The notes under the pieces: generated by a model
The model's input: the letters and a program-made list of their open reading frames with translations, nothing else
Databases searched by the model: none
What the model was told of the DNA's origin: nothing
Position numbers and translations under genes: made by a program
Source: an uncultured Collinsella sp.
GTDB lineage: Bacteria > Actinomycetota > Coriobacteriia > Coriobacteriales > Coriobacteriaceae
Direction of reading: 5' to 3'
DNA: 15,798 bases
NCBI GenBank assembly: GCA_900554495.1
Contig: USHR01000023.1
Location: 1-15,798 of the forward strand
Shown here: positions 7,121 through 14,375 of the stretch, piece after piece
Position numbering within the stretch: the first letter of the stretch is position 1
Layout of the letters: each line of letters begins with the position of its first letter

Positions 7121-7190
7121 GGGCTCTTTTGGCTGTTTTGCCGCCAGCTGGCGTTGGCACGCGCTACTGCTGAGCCTGTCCCCCGGTACC
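7121..7190. repeat. GC-rich repeat-like block at the 3' end of the dCMP deaminase gene
   Basis: GGGACGGGGCTC on the plus strand (starting near 7117) and GAGCCTGTCCC near 7175-7185 form an imperfect inverted pair. Between them is a perfect 12-base palindrome, CGCCAGCTGGCG (about 7142-7153). The right part lies inside the last codons of the deaminase gene and resembles the GGGGACAGGC core of the hairpins at 3483 and 5741. It could be a degenerate intergenic repeat. The whole 170-base gap 6994-7163 otherwise shows only a short CGCGGGC/GCCCGCG hairpin before the NifU-like gene. Confidence 0.35.
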
Positions 7191-7688
7191 AATCTGGACA
7201 TCGACGATGACCTGGCGGTAACTGATGCCGCAGGAGTCGAGAATGCGGCGGCTGATACGGCCGTCGTCGGTATCGGCATACTTGTTGTCCAGGTAGACGA
7301 CCTCGCCTACACCTACCTGCGCCAGGATCTTGGCGCAGTCGTGGCACGGGAACAGCGTGACGTAGACCGTGGAACCCTCAAGGTCTTTGAGCGAGCCGCG
7401 GTAGTTGAGCACGGCGTTTGCCTCGGCATGGACTACGTAGTTGTGCTTGTCCTGCAACGGGTCATCGCTCGTGCCCCACGGGAAAAAGTCATCGTTGAGT
7501 GCCGAGGGCGTACCGTTGTAGCCCACCGAAAGGATGCGGTGGTTGGTGTTGGCGATGCACGCGCCCACCTGCGTGTTGGGGTCCTTACTGCGGCGCTGCG
7601 CGGCGATGGCCACGCTCATAAAGAACTCATCCCAGCTAATAACGTCGCGGCGCTTGCCCGACGCAGTTTGATGAAGATCGTCCGACAT
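7164..7688 (-). CDS. dCMP deaminase family protein (ComEB-like)
   Basis: This 174-residue zinc-dependent deaminase shows the family's zinc site: His87-Ala-Glu89 in VVHAEANAVLNY and Cys115/Cys118 in LFPCHDCAKIL, with Glu89 as the expected proton shuttle. The N-terminal WDEFFMSVAIAAQRRSKDPNTQVGA and GYNGTP segments are typical of deoxycytidylate deaminases, which convert dCMP to dUMP for thymidylate synthesis; ComEB of Bacillus is in the same family. The ATG at 7688 has GGAGG 8 bases upstream and is preferred over upstream in-frame starts. The C-terminal tail (IGTGGQAQQ) goes beyond the domain, and its DNA resembles an intergenic repeat core. It lies 80 bases after coaX. The family is certain; the exact substrate is likely dCMP. 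Confidence 0.93.
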   Translation of the reverse strand: MSDDLHQTASGKRRDVISWDEFFMSVAIAAQRRSKDPNTQVGACIANTNHRILSVGYNGTPSALNDDFFPWGTSDDPLQDKHNYVVHAEANAVLNYRGSLKDLEGSTVYVTLFPCHDCAKILAQVGVGEVVYLDNKYADTDDGRISRRILDSCGISYRQVIVDVQIGTGGQAQQ

Positions 7689-7722
7689 GCCAGACACCTC
7701 CGAAATCGCAATAGTTTGACCC

Positions 7723-7731
7723 ATTGTAGCA
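7723..7731 (-). promoter_or_regulatory. Possible extended -10 promoter of the deaminase gene
   Basis: On the minus strand TGCTACAAT (7731-7723) fits an extended -10 element (TGn plus TACAAT). Transcription would begin near 7716, about 28 bases before the ATG at 7688. No -35 consensus is evident, as extended -10 promoters allow. Confidence 0.4.
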
Positions 7732-7768
7732 GGTGAAAGGTAGGGGCGCTTATCCCACCGCCCCATCG

Positions 7769-8620
7769 CTACGCGCGGCGGGGCTTTTGGTTAATGTGGT
7801 AGAGCTCGGCGAGGCCCCGCAGCGTCAGCGCGTCATCGACCGTCAGACTGTGACCGACCAGCGCCGCAAGCGCCTTGGCATCGTCGCCGGTAATGACGAT
7901 GGGCACATCGCCCTCCCCCGCGGCCTTGGTCGCGCGCATCTCGGCAAGCACCATGTCGAGCATGCCGTCGATGCGGGCCACCTCGCCCAGAACCACGCCC
8001 GAGCGCATGGCCTCACGCGTGTTGCGGCCGATGACGTGTGTCGGCGCCGAGGGCTCAACCTGCGGCAGGCGCGCTGCTGCCGCCGAAAGCGAACGGGCGC
8101 CGAGGGCCAGGCCTGGCGCGATAACGCCGCCGACAAAGGTACCGTGCGCGTCGATGACCTCGATATTGGTCGTCGTGCCCAGGTCGATCACGATGCACGG
8201 CGAGCCGTAGACGGCGCGGGCCGCCACGGCGTCGGCGATGCGGTCGGGACCGATCTCGGCCGGGTCATCGTAGTGCACGGGTATGCCGGTCTTGAGGCCC
8301 GGCCCCACCGTGAGCACGCGCCCCGTGCAGGTACGGGAAAGTGCCACCTTCCACGGGCGCTCGAGCGCCGGGACCACGCAGCTCAGCACAGCAGCCGCGG
8401 GCACAAGCGCACCCGGCATGCCCGCATCGGCCGCCAGTGCGGCCATGACCTGCACGAGACGCATGCGTGCCTCGTCTGCTGTGATGCTCGACGGCGTGGT
8501 GATCTCGCACGTCGCAAGCGGGCATTCCTGTGCCGCGGCCGAATCCTCGGCAAACAGGCCAAAGCGAATGAACGTGTTGCCCACGTCGACCGTCAATATA
8601 TATGTGCACCCATTAAGCAT
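7769..8620 (-). CDS. coaX: Type III pantothenate kinase
   Basis: This 283-residue cytoplasmic enzyme phosphorylates pantothenate, the first step of coenzyme A synthesis. Type III signatures are visible: the phosphate-binding DVGNT at residues 12-16, GPGLKTGIPV near 107-115, EIGPDRIADAVAA with Asp126 as the expected catalytic Asp, IDLGTTTNIEVID (145-157), GGVIAPGL (164-171) and VITGDDA near the end. The family more often reads GADR where this has GPDR. Length slightly exceeds the usual ~255 because of a few extra N-terminal residues and loops. The ATG at 8620 has AAAGGAG about 8 bases upstream, so the 18 in-frame codons before it are not needed. It is divergent from the OPT transporter; the dCMP deaminase follows 80 bases later. 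Confidence 0.93.
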   Translation of the reverse strand: MLNGCTYILTVDVGNTFIRFGLFAEDSAAAQECPLATCEITTPSSITADEARMRLVQVMAALAADAGMPGALVPAAAVLSCVVPALERPWKVALSRTCTGRVLTVGPGLKTGIPVHYDDPAEIGPDRIADAVAARAVYGSPCIVIDLGTTTNIEVIDAHGTFVGGVIAPGLALGARSLSAAAARLPQVEPSAPTHVIGRNTREAMRSGVVLGEVARIDGMLDMVLAEMRATKAAGEGDVPIVITGDDAKALAALVGHSLTVDDALTLRGLAELYHINQKPRRA

Positions 8621-8647
8621 CGTCGACGCTCCTTTCGTCTGCCCAGC

Positions 8648-8702
8648 AGTATATCGCCTACCTAAACCAGTCATCCCAAAATGACTAGCTTACGGCTATA
8701 CT
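8648..8702. promoter_or_regulatory. Divergent coaX/OPT promoter region with a shared dyad
   Basis: A perfect inverted repeat AGTCAT-(6)-ATGACT at 8669-8686 extends to CCAGTCAT/ATGACTAG with one mismatch. To its right TATACT (8697-8702) can be the -10 box of the OPT gene; to its left TATACT on the minus strand (8653-8648) can be the -10 box of coaX. No clear TTGACA lies at either -35, and the dyad covers or abuts both -35 positions. Predicted leaders are about 100 bases for OPT and 20 for coaX. Confidence 0.45.
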
Positions 8703-8811
8703 GGTGCGCGGTCGCGCGCGAGCTCACGCGGCGGCCCTTGGTAACCCGACTTCCCGCACCGTATCCGTAGCGGCGCTCCCGGGGAAGCGGATATACGCAA
8801 AGGAGTTCTAT

Positions 8812-10515
8812 ATGAGCAATCCCTCGAACCGCACCTCGATGCGCGGTCAACTTACGCTGCGCGGCGTCGTCATCGGCGTCCTTGGCTGCGTGATCATCAC
8901 GGCAAGCTCGGCCTACACCGCCCTCAAGATGGGCGCACTCCCCTGGCCGATCGTCTTCGCTGCCGTCATCTCGCTGTTCTTCCTTAAGCTCATGGGCAAC
9001 GCCAGCCTCAACGAGGCAAACGTCACCCACACCATCATGTCCGCAGGCGCCATGGTCGCCGGCGGTCTGGCGTTTACCATCCCGGGCGCCTGGATGCTGG
9101 GCTATGCCGACCAGATCAGCTGGCTCGACATGTTTATCGTGGCACTCGCCGGCACTATCCTGGGCCTGCTGGCCACGGCGCTCATCCACCGTCACTTTAT
9201 CGTGGACGCCGCGCTGGAGTTCCCCACCGGCAACGCCGCAGCTCAGACCCTGCGCGCGACCGAGGCCGGCGGCAAGACCGGCAAGCAGCTCTTTGGCTCC
9301 ATGGCCATCGCCGGCATCTACAGCGTGCTGCGCGATGCTCTGGGCGTGGTGCCCAGCATGCTGTGCACGCTCAATATCCCCGGCGTGACCTTTGCCATCT
9401 ACAACTCGCCCATGTTGCTCTCCGTCGGCTTCCTCGTGGGCTTCGCCCCCGTCGCGTTCTGGTTTGCCGGCGCGCTGCTGGGCAATTTTGGCATCATCGT
9501 CGGCGGCACCGCTGCCGGCCTGTTTGACGTTATGACGGCACAGGGCATTGTTAAGTCCCTGGGTATGGGCCTTATGATGGGCTTTGGCGTCGCCGTCGTC
9601 CTCAAAGACATCCTGCCGCAGGTCGCCGGCATCGTCCGCGGCCTCGCCGCCGACGGCTCCACCGACACCGACGAGCAGTCGCTCATCTCGGGCTCCCTTA
9701 AACTCGACGCCGGTATCATCGGCCTGGGCGCCGCCGCCATCGCCGTGATCATCGCCATCGTGCTCGACCTTGGCCCCGTTCCGGCCGTCATCGTCACGCT
9801 GTTCACCTTTGTCACCACCATCATGAGCGCGCAGAGCTGCGGCCAGACGGGCATCGACCCCATGGAGATCTTCGGCCTCATCGTCATGCTCATCGTTGCC
9901 GCCTTCGCGCAGCTCGCTCAGGTCAAGCTGTTCTTTATCGCCGGCATCGTGGCCGTGGCGTGCGGCCTTGCGGGCGACGTCATGAACGACTTTAAGGCCG
10001 GCGCCGTGCTGGGCACCAACCCGCGCGCACAGTGGGTCGGCCAGGCCATCGGCGGCATCGTTGGCGCCCTGGTCGCCGCCGCCGTCATGGTCGCGCTCGT
10101 CACCGCCTATGGTCCGGACGCCTTCGGTCCCGACAAGAGCTTCGTTGCCGCGCAGGCAAGCGTCGTCGCCACCATGGTCTCGGGCATCCCGAGCGTGCCG
10201 TGGTTTGCGGGCGGCTTTATCGCCGGCATCGTCATGTACTGGCTCGGCATTCCGGCCATGATGATCGGCCTGGGCGTGTACCTGCCGTTCTACATGTCGC
10301 TCACGGCCTTCTTGGGCTCCTGCGTCAAGCTCGCCTACGACAAGTGGGTCGCTCACCGCGACGCCGAGGCCGGTCTTTCGGACGAGGAAAAGGCCGCCAA
10401 GGACGCCGCCTTCCAGGAGCAGGGCCTGGTTGTCGCCAGCGGCCTGCTCGGTGGCGAGTCCATCGTCGGCGTTATCCTGGCGTTCATCTCCGTGGGCTTA
10501 AGCCTGCTGGGGTAG
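8812..10515 (+). CDS. OPT-family oligopeptide transporter
   Basis: A 567-residue, very hydrophobic protein with roughly 14-16 membrane segments. Features of the bacterial OPT family include an early SAYTALKMGALPWPIVFAA helix, NEANVTHTIMSAGAMVAGG (about 65-83), the EFPTGNAAAQTLRA loop near residue 140 and several Gly/Ala-rich helices. The family moves oligopeptides, and some members move metal-chelate complexes, into the cell by proton coupling; the substrate cannot be read from sequence. The ATG at 8812 has AAAGGAG 6 bases upstream, which excludes the 36 in-frame codons before it. The gene is divergent from coaX and ends in a strong terminator, so it is probably monocistronic. An open frame of 561 codons on the opposite strand is a codon-bias shadow. 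Confidence 0.93.
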   Translation: MSNPSNRTSMRGQLTLRGVVIGVLGCVIITASSAYTALKMGALPWPIVFAAVISLFFLKLMGNASLNEANVTHTIMSAGAMVAGGLAFTIPGAWMLGYADQISWLDMFIVALAGTILGLLATALIHRHFIVDAALEFPTGNAAAQTLRATEAGGKTGKQLFGSMAIAGIYSVLRDALGVVPSMLCTLNIPGVTFAIYNSPMLLSVGFLVGFAPVAFWFAGALLGNFGIIVGGTAAGLFDVMTAQGIVKSLGMGLMMGFGVAVVLKDILPQVAGIVRGLAADGSTDTDEQSLISGSLKLDAGIIGLGAAAIAVIIAIVLDLGPVPAVIVTLFTFVTTIMSAQSCGQTGIDPMEIFGLIVMLIVAAFAQLAQVKLFFIAGIVAVACGLAGDVMNDFKAGAVLGTNPRAQWVGQAIGGIVGALVAAAVMVALVTAYGPDAFGPDKSFVAAQASVVATMVSGIPSVPWFAGGFIAGIVMYWLGIPAMMIGLGVYLPFYMSLTAFLGSCVKLAYDKWVAHRDAEAGLSDEEKAAKDAAFQEQGLVVASGLLGGESIVGVILAFISVGLSLLG

Positions 10516-10541
10516 GCCGACCAACAACGCGCCAGCGCAGA

Positions 10542-10578
10542 GCGCGGGGTCGGAATCAAACCGGCCCCGCGCTTTTTT
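10542..10578 (+). terminator. Rho-independent terminator after the OPT gene
   Basis: GCGCGGGGTCGG (10542-10553) pairs with CCGGCCCCGCGC (10561-10572), with one T-G wobble and a 7-base loop, and is followed by TTTTTT. It starts 27 bases after the OPT stop codon. Confidence 0.93.
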
Positions 10579-10655
10579 GTCTATTCGACTCTTATGATCC
10601 TCACGGCGTTTTTAGTCAAGCCGATTAGCCTGACTTCCAGGTCAACAAACCTTTT

Positions 10656-10684
10656 CTGACACCTTGCTCAGCGCGGTGTAGAGT
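10656..10684 (+). promoter_or_regulatory. Probable promoter of the DUF389 gene
   Basis: CTGACA (10656-10661) and TAGAGT (10679-10684) are separated by exactly 17 bases, matching the -35 consensus at 5 of 6 and the -10 at 4 of 6. A start near 10691 gives a leader of about 40 bases with GAGG ahead of the ATG. Confidence 0.55.
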
Positions 10685-10730
10685 AAAGACGACGGGCGGG
10701 ATACGCAGCCCGTGCCAGAACGAGGTAAGC

Positions 10731-11870
10731 ATGGAACTCGATAAACAACAGCTCAAGCGACTGCGCGAGCGCCATCATCGGCGCCATGGCATCCGCCCCG
10801 CCCACAGCGAGGCCATGAAGAACGCAAGCCGCTTTCTAAAGCGGGCATTCAACATTCGCGAGGGACGCGCGCCCTATCACGTGATTCGCAAGCGCTTTGT
10901 AAACGGGGCGCGCCTGACTGGCTCACACTTATGCATCTTGATCATTGCCATGTTGATCGCGAGCATCGGCCTCGATATCGACTCGGATATCGCCATTGTA
11001 GGCGCCATGCTCATCTGCCCGCTCATGGGCTCGGTCCTTGCCATGGCATACGGCATCGCCACGCTCGACCGCGAGATCACCCTTGAGGCCGTCGCCGGCC
11101 TCGCGCTGCAGATGGTCTTTTGCCTGGTCACGTCCACGTTGTACTTTAAGCTCTCGCCCCTTGGCACCACCACGGCCGCCATCATCGACAATTCGACACC
11201 GACCGTGTGGGACCTTGCCGTCGCGCTCGCGGGCGGCTTTGCGGGCGGCCTGGGCAACTCGCGCGACCAGGAACCCGCCACGCTCATCGCCGGGGTGGCT
11301 GTGGCGACCGCACTCATGCCGCCCCTGTGCGCGGCGGGCTATGGCATCGCCATCGCAAGCGGGTCATTGTTTCTCTCGGCGCTTTATGAGTTTGGCGTCA
11401 ACGTGGTCTTTATCGCGCTGGCTGCCGAAGCCGTGCTGCTTCTATTACGCGTGCCGCTCAAGCGCGACCTCAACGGCGACGGCATTGTGACTGCCGAGGA
11501 AGATGCCGAGGTCGACGAGCTATCACGCAAGGTGCGCCGCCGCATCATTGTGGGCACGGTAGTCTTTGCCATCCCCTGCATCGTCATGACGGCGGGGTCT
11601 ATTGGCTCGGCGCAGTCCGGCGTGCAGGACGGCTACGGCGTCACCGAAACCACGCGCGAGCTTGCGGCGGTGCTACCGGGCTTTAAGGACTACACCGTCG
11701 CCGTCGAAACCTCGGCTACCGAAGGCGAGGAAGAGGGCATCGTCGAGCGCGAGATTGTCGCCCATGTGACGACAGACGAGGCGCTTGGGGCACACGACCG
11801 TCACGTCGCCCGCAAGCTCATCGACCTCAATGTGCCCGAGCTCGATCGCGTGGAGTTTGACGTGAAGTGA
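10731..11870 (+). CDS. DUF389 family membrane protein with an EF-hand-like loop
   Basis: A 379-residue protein. About 60 mostly basic residues come first, then roughly six membrane segments with the family's LIASIGLDIDSDIAIVGAML, CPLMGSVLAMAYGIA and VAVATALMPPLCAAGYG motifs. DUF389 proteins are widespread inner-membrane proteins of unknown function. Between two hydrophobic segments, residues 246-257 read DLNGDGIVTAEE, a perfect EF-hand loop pattern (D1, N3, D5, G6, I7 or V8, T9, E12), in a strongly charged linker (about 243-272). The end (about 300-379) is soluble, acidic and beta-rich. The ATG has GAGG 6 bases upstream and a good promoter further up. It is probably monocistronic. The family call is confident; calcium binding is an inference from the motif. 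Confidence 0.9.
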   Translation: MELDKQQLKRLRERHHRRHGIRPAHSEAMKNASRFLKRAFNIREGRAPYHVIRKRFVNGARLTGSHLCILIIAMLIASIGLDIDSDIAIVGAMLICPLMGSVLAMAYGIATLDREITLEAVAGLALQMVFCLVTSTLYFKLSPLGTTTAAIIDNSTPTVWDLAVALAGGFAGGLGNSRDQEPATLIAGVAVATALMPPLCAAGYGIAIASGSLFLSALYEFGVNVVFIALAAEAVLLLLRVPLKRDLNGDGIVTAEEDAEVDELSRKVRRRIIVGTVVFAIPCIVMTAGSIGSAQSGVQDGYGVTETTRELAAVLPGFKDYTVAVETSATEGEEEGIVEREIVAHVTTDEALGAHDRHVARKLIDLNVPELDRVEFDVK

Positions 11871-11948
11871 TGCCGGCGCGGGATGAGCGCTCGCACGGAC
11901 GCAAGTTATGACGAGGCGCAGACGCGATACGGACACGAGCAAATTGCG

Positions 11949-11984
11949 GGGTGCAGTTCACACTCGAGCCCCGCTCGCTGTTTT
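11949..11984. terminator. Weak convergent terminator between the DUF389 gene and the small membrane protein
   Basis: GCGGGGT (about 11946-11952) can pair with GCCCCGC (about 11968-11974) over a 15-base loop, and CTCGCTGTTTTATT follows on the plus strand. It lies in the 125-base gap between convergent genes, where a terminator is expected. The stem is only 7 pairs, one of them a wobble, and 9 bases separate it from the T-tract. Confidence 0.3.
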
Positions 11985-11995
11985 ATTGCCGTGAA

Positions 11996-12445
11996 TCAGA
12001 CGTCCGCATCGACATCGCCAGACTCCACCGTAAACGCCGGATCGGTGCTCACAAGATAAAATCGGGTCACCTTAGTATTTCTAATTAGGTAAATCTGCCC
12101 CTGATTGCGTCGGCGCGATATATACGCAACGTGAACCGTGCCGAATTCTTCGCCGTTTTCCTTCTTTAATATCAGGATGTTGGGGTCATCCGTACGCTTA
12201 AACTGCCCGTCAACGCAGCTGCCGTCTTTGTCGACCAGTTGCCACCGATGGTTATCCTCTTCAAGAAAGGCCAGGGTTTCCAGACTCGTCTCGTCGTCCC
12301 GATAGTAACCGTCAATGGCAAACCCTTCGGAAGCGCATTCCTGCATATAGGACGTTTCCCGGCTTATAGCAAACAGCCCTGTAGCGCCCAGGAGCACAGC
12401 CAGGCAGACCACTGCAAGGGTTATCGAAATAGCACGGCGACCCAT
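11996..12445 (-). CDS. Small membrane-anchored protein of unknown function
   Basis: I do not recognise this 149-residue protein. It has a short basic start (MGRR), a hydrophobic helix at about residues 5-27 that is a signal anchor or uncleaved signal, and an exported-looking domain of about 120 residues. The domain alternates short strands and turns (DGYYRDD, LAFLEEDNHRWQLVDKDGSC, GQFKRT, NILILKK, TVHVAYISRR, QIYLIRN), suggesting a small beta-sheet fold of the calycin-like type. Cys37 and Cys77 could form a disulfide outside; there is no lipobox. The ATG at 12445 has no Shine-Dalgarno of its own but starts one base after a 12-codon ORF with a strong one, so translational coupling is likely. 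It lies downstream of the sulfotransferase gene on the same strand, 190 bases apart. Base use is more AT-rich than in its neighbours. Confidence 0.7.
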   Translation of the reverse strand: MGRRAISITLAVVCLAVLLGATGLFAISRETSYMQECASEGFAIDGYYRDDETSLETLAFLEEDNHRWQLVDKDGSCVDGQFKRTDDPNILILKKENGEEFGTVHVAYISRRRNQGQIYLIRNTKVTRFYLVSTDPAFTVESGDVDADV

Positions 12446-12446
12446 G

Positions 12447-12485
12447 TTAGACCAACCGATAGTTGTTTAACGGAGCGCGAAACAT
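12447..12485 (-). CDS. 12-codon leader ORF coupled to the small membrane protein
   Basis: ATG at 12485, product MFRAPLNNYRLV, TAA at 12449-12447. GGAGG lies 8 bases upstream of the ATG (plus-strand CCTCC at 12494-12498). Only one base separates its stop from the ATG of the next gene, which is in another frame and has no ribosome site of its own. It is either a leader peptide or a device that delivers ribosomes to the downstream start. It has no Trp, Cys or amino-acid run of the classic attenuation leaders. Confidence 0.55.
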   Translation of the reverse strand: MFRAPLNNYRLV

Positions 12486-12554
12486 ACCTGGAACCTCCGA
12501 TATCAGGGGGAACGTAGCCAGCAGGCTGGCGACAACTATATGTTTCTGATATCA
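12459..12554. promoter_or_regulatory. Inverted repeats around the leader-ORF ribosome site
   Basis: ATAGTTGT (12459-12466) and ACAACTAT (12532-12539) are perfect complements that enclose the leader-ORF start and its GGAGG. Inside is a second hairpin, GCCAGC-AG-GCTGGC (12517-12530). GATATCA occurs twice (12499-12505 and within the palindrome TGATATCA at 12547-12554). TATAGT on the minus strand (12540-12535) is a possible -10, without a good -35. This is the 190-base gap after the sulfotransferase gene and looks regulatory. Confidence 0.35.
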
Positions 12555-12635
12555 AACCATATGGCTGCCACTCGCGGAGGGGGCATCGGCGAACGGCGTG
12601 TTTTCATACTCCATTGGTCAAACCTAAGCGCGGCC

Positions 12636-14375
12636 CTACAGCTCGTACTTGTACACGCGATAGATGTACTTCTCGGCTTCCATCTCGTAGGTGGCGATGG
12701 GCAGTCCATAGCGATCGTACTCCGTAAAGGTCTTGGTCTGGCCCGATGCCACGAGCATGCTGTTCGAATTGCCGACGCGCTGCGCACTGCTGACGTAGCC
12801 CGAGAACGGCACCGCGATCTGGTCCACAAGCTCGTAGGTGCGGGCCGCCTCGTCCACTGTAAAGATGCGCCCAAACGAATGCGTGCCCTTGTTGTAGTCG
12901 GTCACCACCGCGGCGCCCAGCTGGCCCCAGTCGAACTTGGGATAGCTTTCGGCCGCACCAAAGTTGTTGTCGTACAGCAGCACCTGGTAGCGACCGGTCG
13001 TTGCCGTGTCAGAACTCGGCAGATACGTCACGCTGTGCTGGCCTGCATTGAGCGAGAAATCGCCCTGGGCTTGCAGCAGCTTGTCCTCAAAGCCCGAACC
13101 AGCCCAGAAATCGGGCGAGCCCATAAGCCAATCGACCGCGGGTGTGCCGTAGATATCGGTGAGCTTGATGACCGTCGAGGTCTCGCGCGAGCTGAGCAGG
13201 ACGGCACCGCCGCCGAGCCACTGAATCGTGTTGATATGGATCCAATCCAGATCGCCGTCCGATGCCACCTTGGCGCTCGCTTTGAGATCGGGAAATATGT
13301 CGCCCAGGTCTACAACGAGAGAGACGACGCCCGTTGCTATGTCGATCTTGATGATGAGGTCCTCGACGTTAACGCGCTCGCCCTTGTCCTTTTTAGCAGC
13401 CGCGCGATCAACGTCCAAGTCGGCCTCGGAGCCGGCGTGACTCGCCAGAACCAGCAGGTTGCCATCGTCATCGAAAGCGTAATCGTGATGCAGTTCGTAG
13501 TCGCCCGTGCTCCAGACGTTTACCACCTGGCCAATGGCGTTGATCTGGACCAACTTGGTAGTCGAGACGCTCATGATCATGCTGCCGTCGCCCGGGAACA
13601 GCAGGCGATGGCTGCGGTAGCCGATGATCGGCACCTCGCCGCGAATCTGGCCGTCGTTGTCGTAGAGGTACATAAAGTCGAGCTTGGACGAGTCGTTGCC
13701 CAAGATGGTAAAGAGGCCATCGGCAAGCGGCGTATTGGACTCCCCCGCCGTGACGGCGAGGTGTTTCTCTTCCTCGCCCTTGAGCGCCGGGGCCTCAACC
13801 GTGAACGTCGAGGTTCGGCTGGCGCCGTCTTGTGCGGTACAGGTGAGGGTTACCGTGTTTTTGTGGTTGGGAATGAGGCCGATGACCTTGAACTCGTGCT
13901 CCGTCGCCGGCACGTCGCCACCGTTGGGCGTGCGGGTAAAGGCAGCCACTTTGGGGGAATCAGCGAATTTCTTACGGCCGGCAACCTCGTAGGTGACGGC
14001 TGCGGGGTCCGTCGTTGCAAAACGCACGTAGCAACTCAGGGTATCGGTGCCAAAGGGATCGGCTTTGATAAACGGGGCAGTTTCGTCGTAGCCGCCTGCA
14101 GCGTACTCGGCATCGAGTTGTTCTTTGATGGCAGCCTGTTTCTCGACGTTGTAGGTCGCGATGATCTGATTGTGGACTTTCTTCTGTTCGTCGGTGAGTC
14201 CGTCGTCCGCGTTGGATATATCGTTCGCATCGGCTCCGGCAGCAGAGCAGCCTGCAAGTCCCGCGCTCGCCAGCGCCAACGCGCCCACCGCCGTGCCCGC
14301 AAGGGCAGCACGGCGCGTGAGCGGCCAGCCGCCTTCGCTACTCGATCCCATGTCGTCACCATCGAAGAGTTCCAT
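12636..14375 (-). CDS. Arylsulfate sulfotransferase (AssT-like), Tat-type lipoprotein
   Basis: This 579-residue exported enzyme would transfer sulfate from a phenolic sulfate ester to another phenol, without PAPS. The signal has a twin-arginine (TRRAALAG, Arg21-Arg22), a hydrophobic stretch and the lipobox Leu-Ala-Gly-Cys43, so a Tat-exported, lipid-anchored form is likely. A helical stretch (about 50-85) and a beta domain (about 90-190) precede a beta-propeller-like region. Candidate active-site residues match the known AssT order: His296/297 (ELHHDY), His380 (DWIHIN), Arg397 (LSSRETS) and His447 (AGQHSVTYLP), the last being the expected sulfated His. I choose the ATG at 14375, with AAGGA 10 bases upstream; 14393 is an alternative. 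No dsb-like partner is adjacent. Confidence 0.88.
   Translation of the reverse strand: MELFDGDDMGSSSEGGWPLTRRAALAGTAVGALALASAGLAGCSAAGADANDISNADDGLTDEQKKVHNQIIATYNVEKQAAIKEQLDAEYAAGGYDETAPFIKADPFGTDTLSCYVRFATTDPAAVTYEVAGRKKFADSPKVAAFTRTPNGGDVPATEHEFKVIGLIPNHKNTVTLTCTAQDGASRTSTFTVEAPALKGEEEKHLAVTAGESNTPLADGLFTILGNDSSKLDFMYLYDNDGQIRGEVPIIGYRSHRLLFPGDGSMIMSVSTTKLVQINAIGQVVNVWSTGDYELHHDYAFDDDGNLLVLASHAGSEADLDVDRAAAKKDKGERVNVEDLIIKIDIATGVVSLVVDLGDIFPDLKASAKVASDGDLDWIHINTIQWLGGGAVLLSSRETSTVIKLTDIYGTPAVDWLMGSPDFWAGSGFEDKLLQAQGDFSLNAGQHSVTYLPSSDTATTGRYQVLLYDNNFGAAESYPKFDWGQLGAAVVTDYNKGTHSFGRIFTVDEAARTYELVDQIAVPFSGYVSSAQRVGNSNSMLVASGQTKTFTEYDRYGLPIATYEMEAEKYIYRVYKYEL

Noticed and set aside
7733..8665. 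310-codon open frame antisense to coaX
   Set aside because: Arg/His/Ala-rich with no domain; coaX on the other strand shows all type III kinase motifs.
8766..8803. CGTATCCG/CGGATATACG stem just before the OPT ribosome site as a riboswitch
   Set aside because: Eight pairs with one bulge and no conserved ligand-binding core that I recognise; it is noted as possible local structure only.
8671..10356. 561-codon open frame antisense to the OPT gene
   Set aside because: It is rich in Asp, Gly, His and Ala with no family pattern, covers the OPT gene completely and has the codon-bias shadow character seen with G/C third positions. The OPT frame has the SD and membrane pattern.
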